A stretch of DNA of 64,000 bases, taken from contig JAPLQE010000070.1 in the NCBI GenBank assembly GCA_026399835.1, forward strand, positions 1 to 64,000, written 5' to 3'. Below are positions 39,453 to 48,908 of the stretch, piece after piece; positions within the stretch are counted from its first letter, which is position 1, and each line of letters begins with the position of its first letter. This stretch comes from Burkholderiales bacterium. GTDB taxonomy: Bacteria; Pseudomonadota; Gammaproteobacteria; Burkholderiales; Burkholderiaceae_E. Made by a program: the position numbers and the translations under genes. Below the pieces are notes generated by a model. That model was given only the letters and a program-made list of their open reading frames with translations. It was not told the origin of the DNA and did not search any database.

Positions 39453-40217
39453 ATGAACGCACCGCAGACCTCGATCCGTTCGCAGGTGTCCGAGCAGGAA
39501 TGGCAGCTGCGCGTCGACCTCGCCGCCTGCTACCGGCTGATCGCGCTGCACGGATGGGACGACCTCGTCTTCACGCACATCTCGGCCAAGATCCCCGGCC
39601 CCGAACACCACGTCCTCATCAACCCGTATGGCCTGATGTTCGACGAGATCACCGCCTCGTCGCTGGTGAAGATCGACATGGCCTGCGCGCCGGTGATGCC
39701 GACGCCGTACCGGGTGAACCCGGCCGGCTTCGTGATCCACAGCGCGATCCACGAGGTCCGCGAGGATGCCGGCTGCGTGCTGCACACCCACACCCGCGCG
39801 GGCGTCGCGGTGTCGGCGCAGAAGCGCGGGCTGCTGCCGATCTCGCAGCAGGCCACGGTCATCATGCAGTCGCTGGCCTACCACGACTACGAGGGCATCG
39901 CGGTCCGCGACGACGAGAAGGCACGCCTGCAGTCGCACCTGGGCTCGGCCAACTACCTGATGCTGCGCAACCACGGCCTGCTGACCGTCGGCCGCTCGAT
40001 CGGGGATGCGTTCCTCTACATGTACACCTTCGAGTCCGCCTGCCAGGCGCAGATCGGCGCGATGGCCGGCGGCACGGAGCTCATCGAGGTGGGCGACGCG
40101 GTGCTCGACACCGTCCGCCATGCGCTCGGCGTGCAGCGCAACGTGCTGCCGACCGATCAGGTCTTCGCCGCCCTCAAGCGCAAGCTCGACCGCCGCAACC
40201 CGGGCTACGACCAGTGA
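39453..40217 (+). CDS. Class II aldolase/adducin family protein
   Basis: 254 aa. Zinc-site His residues occur in CVLHTHTRAGVAVS (HxH) and in YLMLRNHGLLTVG; the AraD-like core begins at RVDLAACYRLIALHGWDDLV. Such proteins may be fuculose/rhamnulose-phosphate-type aldolases or decarboxylases acting on sugar or keto acids; the hydrophobic catabolic neighbourhood suggests a non-sugar substrate. GGGAGAA precedes the ATG at 39453. It is followed by an SDR 28 bp later. Confidence 0.85.
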   Translation: MNAPQTSIRSQVSEQEWQLRVDLAACYRLIALHGWDDLVFTHISAKIPGPEHHVLINPYGLMFDEITASSLVKIDMACAPVMPTPYRVNPAGFVIHSAIHEVREDAGCVLHTHTRAGVAVSAQKRGLLPISQQATVIMQSLAYHDYEGIAVRDDEKARLQSHLGSANYLMLRNHGLLTVGRSIGDAFLYMYTFESACQAQIGAMAGGTELIEVGDAVLDTVRHALGVQRNVLPTDQVFAALKRKLDRRNPGYDQ

Positions 40218-40245
40218 ACGGACCCCGCATCCGGGGAGACGCCCG

Positions 40246-41121
40246 ATGAAGACATTCGCAGGCAAAGTCGCGGTCATCACCGGCGCGGGCAGCGGCTTCG
40301 GCCGCGAGTTCGCCCGCACGGGGGCCGCGCTCGGCATGAAGCTCGCACTGGCCGACGTGCAGGCCGACGCGCTGGCGGCAACGGTCGCCGAGCTCGAGGG
40401 GCAGGGCGCGCAGGTGTTCGGCGAGACGGTCGACGTCTCGAGGGCCGAGGATGTGGAGCGGCTCGCCGCCCGCACGCTGGACACCTTCGGCGGCGCCCAT
40501 CTGCTCTTCAACAACGCGGGCGTCGCCGTCGGCGGCCTCGCCTGGGAGAGCTCGACCCGCGACTGGGAATGGGTGCTCGGGGTGAACGTCTGGGGCGTGA
40601 TCCACGGCGTGCGCGTCTTCACGCCGATCATGCTCGCGCAGGGCGGCGAGGCGCACATCGTCAACACCGCCTCGGTCGCCGGGCTGGTGAACCCGCAGAT
40701 GATGGCGGCCTACAACGTCAGCAAGCACGCGGTGGTGTCGCTGTCGGAGACCCTGCACCACGACCTGAAGCTGGTCGGCAGCTCGGTCGGCGTGTCGGTG
40801 CTGTGTCCGGCGTTCGTGCCGACCGGCATCAACGCGTCCGACCGCAACCGGCCGGCGGATCTGGCCAACGACGCGCCGCCGACCGCCTCGCAGGCGGCCC
40901 TCAAGGCCCAGCTCGACAAGGCCGTCACCTCGGGCAAGATCACCGCACCGCAGGTCTCGTCGATGACCTTCGATGCGATCCGCGAGGAGCGCTTCTACGT
41001 GATCACGCACGAGAAGATGATGCCGTCGATCGAACTGCGCCTGCAGGACGTTGTGCAGCGGCGCAACCCGAGCGATCCGTTCAGCTACAAGCCCGACGTG
41101 GCGGTCGGCAAGAAGGGCTGA
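40246..41121 (+). CDS. Short-chain dehydrogenase/reductase
   Basis: 291 aa. Classical SDR motifs: ITGAGSGFGREFARTGAALG at about 10, LFNNAGVAVGG, Ser in NTASVAGLVN and YNVSKHAVVSLSETL (Tyr-x3-Lys). The C-terminal extension after VPTGINASDRNRP, about 90 residues, is longer than average and occurs in a group of uncharacterised proteobacterial SDRs. GGGGAG is six bases before the ATG. It is three bases from the next gene, an alpha/beta hydrolase. Confidence 0.88.
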   Translation: MKTFAGKVAVITGAGSGFGREFARTGAALGMKLALADVQADALAATVAELEGQGAQVFGETVDVSRAEDVERLAARTLDTFGGAHLLFNNAGVAVGGLAWESSTRDWEWVLGVNVWGVIHGVRVFTPIMLAQGGEAHIVNTASVAGLVNPQMMAAYNVSKHAVVSLSETLHHDLKLVGSSVGVSVLCPAFVPTGINASDRNRPADLANDAPPTASQAALKAQLDKAVTSGKITAPQVSSMTFDAIREERFYVITHEKMMPSIELRLQDVVQRRNPSDPFSYKPDVAVGKKG

Positions 41122-41124
41122 GCC

Positions 41125-42036
41125 ATGATGACCACCGCCCCCGGCGTGCGGACCGGCCGCTTCGTCGAGGTCCAGCCGGGCGTCCGGCTGCACTGCGCCG
41201 AGGCGGGCCGGCCGGGTGCGCCGCTGATCCTCTTCGTCCATGGGTTTCCCGAGTTCTGGTACACGTGGAAGGACGTGCTGCCGGCGTTTGCGGACCGCTG
41301 GCATGCGGTGGCGCCCGACCTGCGGGGCTTCAACCTGTCGGACAAGCCCGATGACGTGAAGGCCTACCGGGCCGATCGGCTGGTCGCCGACCTCGACGGA
41401 CTGATCCGGGGCCTCGGCCACGAACACGCGGTGGTCGTCGCGCACGACTGGGGCGGCGCCGCCGCCTGGACCTTCGCGATCGCCATGCCGCATCGCGTCT
41501 CGAAGCTGGTCATCCTCAACGCGCCGCATCCGGTGCCGTTCGCCCGGCTGCTCGCCGAGGATCCGGCGCAGCAGGCCGCGAGCGCCTACATGAACTGGCT
41601 GCGCAAGCCAGGCGCCGAGGGCGCGCTGGCGAAGGACGATTTCGCCCTGTTCGACCGGTTCTTCGTCGGCATCTCCCCGGCGCCCTGGTTCGACGCGGCC
41701 ACCCGGGCGGCCTATCACGAGGCCTGGTCGCAGCCGGGCGCGCTCACCGGCGGGCTGAACTACTACCGGGCCTCGCCGCTCCATCCTCCGGAGGGCGACG
41801 ACCCCGGGGCGAAGCGCCTGAAGCTCGATCCGAAGGACTTCGTCGTGCGGGTGCCGACACTGGTGATCTGGGGCGAACGCGACCACGCATTGCTGCCGAC
41901 GCTGCTCGACGGTCTGGAGACGCTGGTGCCCGAGCTGACCGTGCAGCGCCTGCCCGAGTGCTCGCACTGGCTGACGCACGAGGCGCCCGAGCGCGTCGCC
42001 GAGCTGATCCGCGGCTTCGTCGGCGAGGGCGCGTGA
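41125..42036 (+). CDS. Alpha/beta hydrolase, epoxide-hydrolase/haloacetate-dehalogenase-like
   Basis: 303 aa. The oxyanion region is FVHGFPEFWYTWKDVLP (HGFPE typical of epoxide hydrolases), nucleophile elbow VVAHDWGGAAAW with Asp as nucleophile, acid region VIWGERDHALLP and the catalytic His in ECSHWLTHEAPE. Asp nucleophile plus HGFPE fits soluble epoxide hydrolases or fluoroacetate-type dehalogenases. Its stop overlaps the GTG of the next hydrolase. Confidence 0.88.
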   Translation: MMTTAPGVRTGRFVEVQPGVRLHCAEAGRPGAPLILFVHGFPEFWYTWKDVLPAFADRWHAVAPDLRGFNLSDKPDDVKAYRADRLVADLDGLIRGLGHEHAVVVAHDWGGAAAWTFAIAMPHRVSKLVILNAPHPVPFARLLAEDPAQQAASAYMNWLRKPGAEGALAKDDFALFDRFFVGISPAPWFDAATRAAYHEAWSQPGALTGGLNYYRASPLHPPEGDDPGAKRLKLDPKDFVVRVPTLVIWGERDHALLPTLLDGLETLVPELTVQRLPECSHWLTHEAPERVAELIRGFVGEGA

Positions 42037-42983
42037 GGCCGGGGCTCGACGCGCAGGTGGCGCAGCTGCTCGCCTGGGTCGCGCGGGCCGGCGGGCCGTC
42101 CTACCCGGAGCTCGGCGCGGCCGCCGCGCGGGCGCACTACGAACGGGTCGCGACCACGCTGGACATCGGGCCCGCCGAGCTCGCCTCGGTCGAGGACCTG
42201 CAGGTCGCGCTCCCGGGCCGGACCCTGCGCGTGCGCCACTACGTGCCGCGCGAGCACGGCTGGGCCGAACCGATGCCGGCCCTGCTGTTCTTCCACGGCG
42301 GCGGCTTCACGATCGGGTCGGTCGACACGCACGACCGCGTCTGCCGCATGCTCGCCGCTCGGGCCGACTGTGTCGTGCTGTCGGTCGACTACCGGCTCGC
42401 GCCCGAGCACCGCTTTCCGGCCGCAGCCGACGATGCCTTCGAGGTGCTCGACTGGGCCCGGCGCGAGAGCGGTGCGCTGGGCATCGATCCCGCGCGGCTG
42501 GCGGTCGGCGGCGACAGCGCAGGCGGCACGCTCGCGACCGCCTCGGCGATCCACGCCCGCGACCGCGGCTGGCCCCTGGTGCTGCAGCTGCTGATCTACC
42601 CCGGTGTCGCAGGACGTCAGTCGAGCGCCTCGCACCGCGACTTCGGCCACGGCTTCCTGCTCGACCACGACGTGGTCGCATGGTTCTTCGCCAACTACGT
42701 CCGCGACGACGCCGATCGGGACGACTGGCGCTTCTCGCCGATCTCGCATCGGGACCTGCGCGGCGTGGCGCCGGCCTGGATGGCGATCGCCGGCTTCGAC
42801 CCGCTGCGCGACGACGATCGTGCCTACGCGGCGAAGCTGAGCGCGGCAGGCGTGCCCGTGGCGATGCACGAATACCCCGGCATGGTCCACGCGTTCTTCC
42901 AGCACGGCGGCTTCGTACCGACCGCGCGGCGCGCGCACGCCGATGCGGTCACCGCGCTGCGCCGCGCCTTCGGCACGGCCTGA
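42033..42983 (+). CDS. Alpha/beta hydrolase of the hormone-sensitive-lipase group
   Basis: 316 aa. The HSL oxyanion motif is FFHGGGFTIGSVDTHD, the nucleophile elbow is VGGDSAGGTLATA (GDSAG), the acid is in AGFDPLRDDD and the His in MVHAFFQHGG. It is a family IV carboxylesterase. I choose the GTG at 42033 overlapping the upstream stop (GTGA); an earlier in-frame ATG at 41958 lies inside the previous gene. Probably co-translated with the epoxide-hydrolase-like enzyme. Confidence 0.88.
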   Translation: MRPGLDAQVAQLLAWVARAGGPSYPELGAAAARAHYERVATTLDIGPAELASVEDLQVALPGRTLRVRHYVPREHGWAEPMPALLFFHGGGFTIGSVDTHDRVCRMLAARADCVVLSVDYRLAPEHRFPAAADDAFEVLDWARRESGALGIDPARLAVGGDSAGGTLATASAIHARDRGWPLVLQLLIYPGVAGRQSSASHRDFGHGFLLDHDVVAWFFANYVRDDADRDDWRFSPISHRDLRGVAPAWMAIAGFDPLRDDDRAYAAKLSAAGVPVAMHEYPGMVHAFFQHGGFVPTARRAHADAVTALRRAFGTA

Positions 42984-42985
42984 GC

Positions 42986-43420
42986 ATGGCAGGCGCAGGC
43001 GTCATCGCGCTGCGCATCGGCGACTGGTCGACGCTTCGGCCCGCGGCCGAGATCGTCCGTCGCGCGGTCTTCGTCGTCGAGCAGGCGCTGCCCGAGGCCG
43101 AGGAGTTCGATGCCGACGACCCGCGTTCCATCCATGCGGTCGCCTTCGAGGGCAGCGTGCCGGTGGCCACCGGGCGCCTGCTGCCCGATGCTCGGATCGG
43201 GCGGATGGCGGTGCTGGCACCCTACCGGCGAAGCGGGGTGGGCGGGCGGATCCTGGTGCAGCTGATCGAGCTGGCCGCAGCCCGTGGCGACGGGACACTG
43301 ACGCTGTCGTCGCAGGCCTACGTCCGCGACTTCTACGCCCGGCACGGTTTCGTCGCCGAGGGCGAGCTCTACGACGACTCGGGCATCCCGCACCAGACGA
43401 TGCGCCTGCGGCTTCGCTGA
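42986..43420 (+). CDS. GNAT family N-acetyltransferase
   Basis: 144 aa. The acetyl-CoA pyrophosphate loop is RMAVLAPYRRSGVGGRILVQ (RRxGxG-type) near residue 72, preceded by FVVEQALPEAEEFDADDPRS and followed by LSSQAYVRDFYARHGFVAEG. This pattern matches the ElaA/YjcF-like GNAT subgroup. The acceptor is unknown. It begins two bases after the preceding hydrolase stop, ending the plus-strand catabolic run. It converges with the DUF4936 gene. Confidence 0.88.
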   Translation: MAGAGVIALRIGDWSTLRPAAEIVRRAVFVVEQALPEAEEFDADDPRSIHAVAFEGSVPVATGRLLPDARIGRMAVLAPYRRSGVGGRILVQLIELAAARGDGTLTLSSQAYVRDFYARHGFVAEGELYDDSGIPHQTMRLRLR

Positions 43421-43445
43421 GCGAGGCACAGGCCCGGCGACGGAC

Positions 43446-43805
43446 TCAGCCCTGCCGCGCCCCCGCCAGCGGCGCGAAGACTTCGACGTGCCGAGCGCCG
43501 CGAGCCAGCGCAGCCGCCCCGCTCGAGGCCGCCGCGGCGTCCAGCCGGTCGAGCCAGCCCGTCAGCGTGCGCGGCGGCACACCCGGCCAGACCTCCATCC
43601 AGGTGGCGCGCGGCGATCCGTCGCGCTGCACGAGCTCGGGGCGGCACAGCAGGCGCGGACGCTCGGAGGCGGCGTCGGAGCCGCCGCTCGCCATCGCCTC
43701 GCCCAGGCGCCCGAACGCCGCCAGCACCCGGGCGGCATCGGCCGGATCGGCCTCGAACCAGACGTAGACCTCGAGCGCCACCGCCGCGTTCCGCGGCTCG
43801 GTCAA
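43446..43805 (-). CDS. DUF4936 family protein
   Basis: 119 aa, TTG start overlapping the ygfZ stop (TTGA). EVYVWFEADPADAARVLAAF and RATWMEVWPGV match the small DUF4936 proteins found next to ygfZ in Burkholderiales. The function is unknown; it is soluble with no signal. Coupling to ygfZ suggests it is made only when ygfZ is translated. Confidence 0.75.
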   Translation of the reverse strand: MTEPRNAAVALEVYVWFEADPADAARVLAAFGRLGEAMASGGSDAASERPRLLCRPELVQRDGSPRATWMEVWPGVPPRTLTGWLDRLDAAAASSGAAALARGARHVEVFAPLAGARQG

Positions 43806-44881
43806 TCGATCGCCCGCAACGGGTAGGGCAGGGCGCGTGGCGCCAGCAGGCGTTCACCGGCGAGCACTGGCCCGGCCTCCACCGCGGCCACCTGCGACTC
43901 GAACAGCAGGTCGAATCCGCCGGCGCCGTCGGGCGCGGCCAGCACCACCTGGCCGCAGGGCTCGCCGCCGCCCGCCGGGAGGACGTCGCTGCCCGGCTCG
44001 GGCGGCAGGCCGTCGCCGTGGGCGGCGAACATCCTGCGCTTGAGCTTGCCCAGGTACTGGCTGCGCGCGACGATCTCCTGGCCCGGATAGCAGCCCTTGC
44101 GGAAGTTCACGCCATCGACCGACTCGAAGTTGAGCATCTGCGGGACGAACAGCTCCGAGGTGCCGGGCACGATCCGCGGGATCCCCGCCAGGACTTCCGT
44201 GCGCCGCCACGCTGCGCCCGAGACCGGTGCCGCAACCGCGACGATCGCCCTCCAGGCCGACCCGGCCTGCGCCGCGGGCACGACAAGCAGCCAGCGCGGG
44301 CGCTCGGGTGCGCCAGCCTCGGCAGGCATCGGCGGCAGCCCGACGAGGTGGGCACCCTCGCCCGATGCCGCAGCGTCGGCGGACGGCACCCCCAGCCCCA
44401 GAGCCTGCGCCGCCGCGGTCGCCGCCGGCTCGCCGCACAGCCCGAAGAGCACCTGGGCATCGCTCGCATCGGCGACCTTGGCTTTCGTGCGCATCACATA
44501 CATCGACAGCCGCTTGGCCAGCGGCTGCGCGAGCGGGCGCGAGACGGTCAGCAGGATCGACGACGCGTCGCGCCAATACCGGAAGGTCGACAGCAGCCGG
44601 CCCTTGGCCGTGCAGTAGCCCGCCCAGCGGGCGGTCCCCTGGGTGAGGTGCTCGACGTCGTTGGTGAGCTGCGCATGCAGGAACGCAGCCGCCTGCTCGC
44701 CGGTGACGCTCAGCAGGCCGAGATCGGACAGGGGCGCGGCGAAGGAGCCGCCGGGCACGCTGTCCGCACCCACCGCGATCGCGGGGCCCCAGGCATCAAC
44801 GGTGACCGCCCCTCCGAGCTCGAGGGCGAGACGTTCGACCGCATCGGCGGACCAGGCGGGCAGCGGGGCAGGGATCGGCAT
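43802..44881 (-). CDS. ygfZ: Folate-binding Fe-S cluster maintenance protein YgfZ
   Basis: 359 aa from the ATG at 44879-44881. The signature K-G-C-Y-x-G-Q-E appears in NFRKGCYPGQEIVARSQYLG near residue 260; the GcvT-like N-terminal region includes GLLSVTGEQAAAFLHAQLTN. YgfZ uses tetrahydrofolate to help repair or assemble certain Fe-S enzymes such as MiaB. The longer ORF reaching 45097 runs into mltG and is rejected. It is divergent from mltG with only 37 bp between starts, where TATAATA (minus strand) could serve as a -10. Confidence 0.92.
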   Translation of the reverse strand: MPIPAPLPAWSADAVERLALELGGAVTVDAWGPAIAVGADSVPGGSFAAPLSDLGLLSVTGEQAAAFLHAQLTNDVEHLTQGTARWAGYCTAKGRLLSTFRYWRDASSILLTVSRPLAQPLAKRLSMYVMRTKAKVADASDAQVLFGLCGEPAATAAAQALGLGVPSADAAASGEGAHLVGLPPMPAEAGAPERPRWLLVVPAAQAGSAWRAIVAVAAPVSGAAWRRTEVLAGIPRIVPGTSELFVPQMLNFESVDGVNFRKGCYPGQEIVARSQYLGKLKRRMFAAHGDGLPPEPGSDVLPAGGGEPCGQVVLAAPDGAGGFDLLFESQVAAVEAGPVLAGERLLAPRALPYPLRAID

Positions 44882-44918
44882 GCGGGCTATTATAGGCAGC
44901 CCCTTTTCCCCGCCCACG

Positions 44919-45932
44919 ATGAAACGATTCCTCGCCACGGCCTTGCTGGGGCTCGCCGTGCTCGCAGCCGCCGCGGGATGGACGTGGTGGCAGTACGAGC
45001 GTGCGCCGCTGACCTTCTCCGCGCCCGAACTGCAGGTCGAGATCGAGCGCGGCACGGCCGGCCAGGCGGTCGGCGCCGCGCTGCGCCGGCAGGGCATCGA
45101 GGTGCCCGGATGGCTGTTCTCGCTCGCGCTGCGCCTGCGCGGCGACGCACCGAAGATCCGCGCCGGAAACTACGAGCTCGCCTCGCCGCTGACGCTGCGC
45201 CAGCTGCTCGACCGGCTGACCCGCGGCGACGTCTCGCTGCGCGACGTCACCTTCATCGAAGGCTGGACCTTCCGTCAGATGCGCGCCGCGCTCGCCCGCA
45301 ACCCGGACCTCAAGCACGACACCGAGGGGCTGTCCGACCTCGAGGTGCTCGCGCTCGTCGGCGCCACCGAGCCCCATCCCGAGGGCCTGTTCGCGCCGGA
45401 CACCTATGCGTTCGCCCGCGGCTCGAGCGAGGCCGAGGTGCTGCGCCGCGCGTATCGACTGCAGCGCCAGGTGCTGCAGGCCGCCTGGGACGCCCGGATG
45501 GCGCGCCCCGAGCCGCCGCCGCCATACAGGTCGCCGTACGAGGCCCTGATCATGGCCTCGATCGTCGAGAAGGAAACCGGCCGCGAGTCGGACCGGCCGA
45601 AGGTCGCCGCGGTCTTCGTCAACCGCCTCAGGCGCGGCATGATGCTGCAGAGCGACCCGACCACCATCTACGGCCTGGGCGAGGCCTTCGACGGCAACCT
45701 GCGACGACGCGACCTGCTCGCCGACACGCCGTACAACACCTACACCCGGACCGGGCTCACGCCGACGCCGATCGCGATGCCCGGCCGGGCCTCGATCGCC
45801 GCCGCCCTCGATCCGGCCTCGATCCCGGCGCTCTACTTCGTGGCGCGCGGGGACGGCAGCAGCGAGTTCTCCAACGACCTCGCCGCGCACAACCGGGCGG
45901 TTGCCCGCTACCAGAAGCGGGGGACACCATGA
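44919..45932 (+). CDS. mltG: Endolytic murein transglycosylase
   Basis: 337 aa with one N-terminal membrane anchor (about 5-22). It has a LysM-like subdomain followed by the YceG catalytic domain; the catalytic Glu lies in LIMASIVEKETGRESDRPKV and the domain continues with RGMMLQSDPTTIYGLG and YNTYTRTGLTPTPIAMPGRA. MltG cuts nascent glycan strands and sets their length. It overlaps tmk by ATGA, the common bacterial mltG-tmk-holB arrangement. Confidence 0.94.
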   Translation: MKRFLATALLGLAVLAAAAGWTWWQYERAPLTFSAPELQVEIERGTAGQAVGAALRRQGIEVPGWLFSLALRLRGDAPKIRAGNYELASPLTLRQLLDRLTRGDVSLRDVTFIEGWTFRQMRAALARNPDLKHDTEGLSDLEVLALVGATEPHPEGLFAPDTYAFARGSSEAEVLRRAYRLQRQVLQAAWDARMARPEPPPPYRSPYEALIMASIVEKETGRESDRPKVAAVFVNRLRRGMMLQSDPTTIYGLGEAFDGNLRRRDLLADTPYNTYTRTGLTPTPIAMPGRASIAAALDPASIPALYFVARGDGSSEFSNDLAAHNRAVARYQKRGTP

Positions 45933-46549
45933 GCGGAGAGGGGCGCTTCGTCACCTTCGAGGGCATCGACGGCGCCGGCAAGAGCAGCCACGTAGCGTGG
46001 TTCGCCGAGCGGCTGCGCGAGCGCGGCCTCCGGGTGGTGGTCACCCGGGAACCGGGCGGCACGGAACTGGCCGAGGCGATCCGCGACTGGGTGCTGAACC
46101 GACCGATGTCGATGCGCGTCGAGGCGCTGCTGGTCTTCGCGGCCCGCCAGGACCACCTCGACCGCCTGATCAGGCCGGCGCTCTCCGAAGGGACCTGGGT
46201 GGTCTGCGACCGGTTCACCGACTCCACCGTCGCCTACCAGGGCGGCGGACGCGGGATGCCGCTCGAGGACATCGCCACGCTCGAGCGCTGGGTCCATCCC
46301 GACCTGCAGCCCGACCGGACCTACCTGTTCGACCTCGACCCGGAGACCGCCGCCCGCCGTCGCCAGGCGGTGAGGGCGGCCGACCGGTTCGAGTCGGAGG
46401 CGGTCGCGTTCTTCCAGCGGGTGCGCGACGCCTATCTCGCGCGGGCCGCCCAGTCCCCCGCCCGCTTCCTTCGGCTGGACGGGCTGTTGCCGATCGAGAC
46501 GATCCGTTCCCGACTCGTTGCCGACCTGTCCACTTCATCCACCTTCTGA
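45929..46549 (+). CDS. tmk: Thymidylate kinase
   Basis: 206 aa. P-loop FEGIDGAGKSSHVAWFAERL at about 9, TREPGGTELAEAIRDWVL, the DRx motif in VVCDRFTDSTVAYQGGGRGM and the LID region RRRQAVRAADRFESE. It phosphorylates dTMP to dTDP. Its start overlaps mltG, and holB follows after 18 bp. Confidence 0.95.
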   Translation: MSGEGRFVTFEGIDGAGKSSHVAWFAERLRERGLRVVVTREPGGTELAEAIRDWVLNRPMSMRVEALLVFAARQDHLDRLIRPALSEGTWVVCDRFTDSTVAYQGGGRGMPLEDIATLERWVHPDLQPDRTYLFDLDPETAARRRQAVRAADRFESEAVAFFQRVRDAYLARAAQSPARFLRLDGLLPIETIRSRLVADLSTSSTF

Positions 46550-46567
46550 ATAAAGCGCGCCAAACCA

Positions 46568-47575
46568 ATGATCGAGCGGGAATATCCCTGGCATACCGAC
46601 CCGCTCCGGCGTGAACTCGCCGATGCCGACCGGATGCCGCACGCGCTGCTGCTGCTCGGCACGCCCGGCATCGGCAAGACGCGCTACCTGCACGCGCTCG
46701 CGGCTGCACTGCTGTGCGAGTCGCCCGCCGCCGACCGCCGCGCCTGCGGCCGCTGTGATGCCTGCGGTTGGGTCGCGGCGGGCACCCATCCGGACCTGCG
46801 TGTCCTGACCTATCCGGTCGACGAGGATGGCAAGGTCGGCAAGGAGATCAAGGTCGACCAGGTGCGCGCGCTGTCGGACTTCCTCGTCGTCTCCGGGCAT
46901 CGGGGCGGGCGCCGCGTGGTGCTGATCGACCCGGCGGACGCGATGAACGCGGTCACCGCCAACACCTTGCTCAAGACCCTGGAGGAGCCCGGCGACGGGC
47001 TGGTGTTTGTGCTGGCGAGCTCGCGTCCGGATGCGATCCCGGCGACGATACGCTCGCGCTGCCAGGTGCGCGTGCTGGAGGGGCCGGGGATGGAAGTCGC
47101 CAGCGCCTGGGTGCAGGGCGAGACCGGGTGCACGTCGCACGACGCCGGCAGCTGGCTGGCGATGGCGGGCGGTGCGCCGTTGCATGCGACCCAGTTCGCA
47201 GAGCCCGGCCGGGCCGCCGCCCATCGGGCCATGCTGGAAGCGATCGCCTCGCTGCCGGAGACTCCTCCCGAGGTCGCCGCCGATGTGCTGCATCGGGTGG
47301 ATGCCCGTCAGTGGTTGCCGGTGATGCAGCGCTGGCTGATGGACATCGGCCGCTGTGGCACCGGTGCCGAGCCGCGGTACTTCCCGGCGCTCGGTGCCCG
47401 GCTCGCTGAGCTCGCGAAGCGGACCGATCCCGCCGCGCTGGCCGAGGCGGGCAGGGGGCTGGCGGCGCAGTACCGCTTCGTCGAGCATCCGCTGAACGCG
47501 CGGCTGTTCTGCGAGGCCTCGATCGAGTGCTATCTGGGCGCGTTCGGCGCGCCTGCCCCGGCGACGGGGCGCTGA
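46568..47575 (+). CDS. holB: DNA polymerase III delta-prime subunit
   Basis: 335 aa. Walker A-like LLLGTPGIGKTRYLHALAAA at about 30, zinc-binding Cys set in ACGRCDACGW, and the SRC motif in IPATIRSRCQVRVLEG, with TLLKTLEEPGDGLVFVLASS between. It is a clamp-loader subunit. It sits in the conserved order mltG-tmk-holB-PilZ-tatD. Confidence 0.94.
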   Translation: MIEREYPWHTDPLRRELADADRMPHALLLLGTPGIGKTRYLHALAAALLCESPAADRRACGRCDACGWVAAGTHPDLRVLTYPVDEDGKVGKEIKVDQVRALSDFLVVSGHRGGRRVVLIDPADAMNAVTANTLLKTLEEPGDGLVFVLASSRPDAIPATIRSRCQVRVLEGPGMEVASAWVQGETGCTSHDAGSWLAMAGGAPLHATQFAEPGRAAAHRAMLEAIASLPETPPEVAADVLHRVDARQWLPVMQRWLMDIGRCGTGAEPRYFPALGARLAELAKRTDPAALAEAGRGLAAQYRFVEHPLNARLFCEASIECYLGAFGAPAPATGR

Positions 47576-47619
47576 CCGGGCGGTCCCTGACCGCTCCGGA
47601 ACTTCCCGAGAGGTCGACG

Positions 47620-47991
47620 ATGAGCGTTGTGGGCGAAGCGAAGGGGCAGGCGGGCGCGAGACCGAGCGTGATCTCGCTCGCGATCCGCGAGAAGGCCGCG
47701 CTGTACGCCGCATACATGTCGTTCGTGCAGGGCGGCGGCATCTTCGTGCCGACGAACCGTGCCGCCAACCTCGGCGACGACCTCTACCTGATCCTCACGC
47801 TGCTCGAGGACTCCACGAAGTTCGCCGTGCCCGGCAAGGTCGTCTGGATCACCCCACCCGGCAGCACCGGCCGCCAGCAGGGGCTCGGCATCCAGTTCGC
47901 GCGGAACGACGCCGGCGAGCAGGTCCGCTCGAAGATCGAGGAACTGATCGGCGGGGCGCTGCGCTCCTCCCGCCCGACCCACACGCTCTGA
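47620..47991 (+). CDS. PilZ domain protein (type IV pilus assembly PilZ-like)
   Basis: 123 aa. SFVQGGGIFVPTNRAANLGD and GKVVWITPP match the PilZ protein class next to holB, which acts in type IV pilus assembly. The canonical c-di-GMP motif RxxxR...D/NxSxxG is absent (FVQGGGIFV replaces NISxxG), as in the original PilZ, so it probably does not bind c-di-GMP. GAGAGG precedes the ATG at 47620. Confidence 0.88.
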   Translation: MSVVGEAKGQAGARPSVISLAIREKAALYAAYMSFVQGGGIFVPTNRAANLGDDLYLILTLLEDSTKFAVPGKVVWITPPGSTGRQQGLGIQFARNDAGEQVRSKIEELIGGALRSSRPTHTL

Positions 47992-48110
47992 AGGGCAGCG
48001 GGCCCGGGAGGCCGTGAACGCGCCGCCCGGGCGCCCCGGACGTCTCGCGTCGCGCCGGTAGAATGCAGGCCACCCCCTGACCTGCGACCGGGCGTGCGCC
48101 CGCCGTCCCG

Positions 48111-48908
48111 ATGTACGTCGACTCCCACTGCCACCTCGACTTCCCCGAGCTCTCGGCGCGCCTGGACGAGATCCTCGCAACGATGCGCGAGAACCGTGTC
48201 GGGCGCGCGCTCTGCGTCGCGGTGACCCTCGAGCACTTCCCGCGAGTCCTGGCGCTGGCCGAGGCCCATCCGGAACTGTTCGCGTCGGTCGGCGTGCATC
48301 CCGACCAGGCCGACGTCCGCGAGCCGGACGTCGAGACGCTGGTCCGGCTGGCCGCGCATCCGAAGGTCATCGCCATCGGCGAGACCGGGCTCGACTACTT
48401 CCGCATCGAGGGCGACCCCGTCGCGGTCTGCGGCTGGCAGCGTGATCGCTTCCGTGTCCACGTCCGCGCCGCCCGGGCGACCGGCAAGCCGCTGATCGTC
48501 CATACCCGCAGCGCTTCCGACGACACCATCGCGATCCTGAGAGAGGAGGGCGCCGTCACCGTGGGCGGCGTCATGCATTGCTTCACCGAGACCTGGGAGG
48601 TCGCACAGGCCGCGCTCGACCTGGGCTTCTACATCTCGCTGTCGGGCATCGTCACCTTCCGCAACGCCGAGGCGCTGCGCGACGTCGCGCGCCGCGTGCC
48701 GGCCGATCGCCTGCTGATCGAGACCGACTCACCCTACCTCGCTCCCGTGCCGCACCGCGGCCGCATGAACGAGCCCGGCTGGGTGCGCCACGTCGGGGAG
48801 TTCATCGCCACGTTGCGGGGGCTGGATGCCGAGGCGATCGCAAGAATCACCACGGACAACTTCCATCGTTGCTTCAAGGTCTTGCAGGTCGAACCTCATG
48901 TCGAATGA
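48111..48908 (+). CDS. TatD family metal-dependent hydrolase
   Basis: 265 aa. Metal-site motifs of TatD DNases: YVDSHCHLDFPELS at the N-terminus, IAIGETGLDYFRI, PLIVHTRSASDD, GGVMHCFTETWE and LLIETDSPYLAPVPHRG. It is a TIM-barrel hydrolase with 3'-5' exonuclease or D-aminoacyl-tRNA deacylase-like activity in relatives. The end overlaps the ankyrin-repeat gene by 11 bases, so they are coupled. Confidence 0.93.
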   Translation: MYVDSHCHLDFPELSARLDEILATMRENRVGRALCVAVTLEHFPRVLALAEAHPELFASVGVHPDQADVREPDVETLVRLAAHPKVIAIGETGLDYFRIEGDPVAVCGWQRDRFRVHVRAARATGKPLIVHTRSASDDTIAILREEGAVTVGGVMHCFTETWEVAQAALDLGFYISLSGIVTFRNAEALRDVARRVPADRLLIETDSPYLAPVPHRGRMNEPGWVRHVGEFIATLRGLDAEAIARITTDNFHRCFKVLQVEPHVE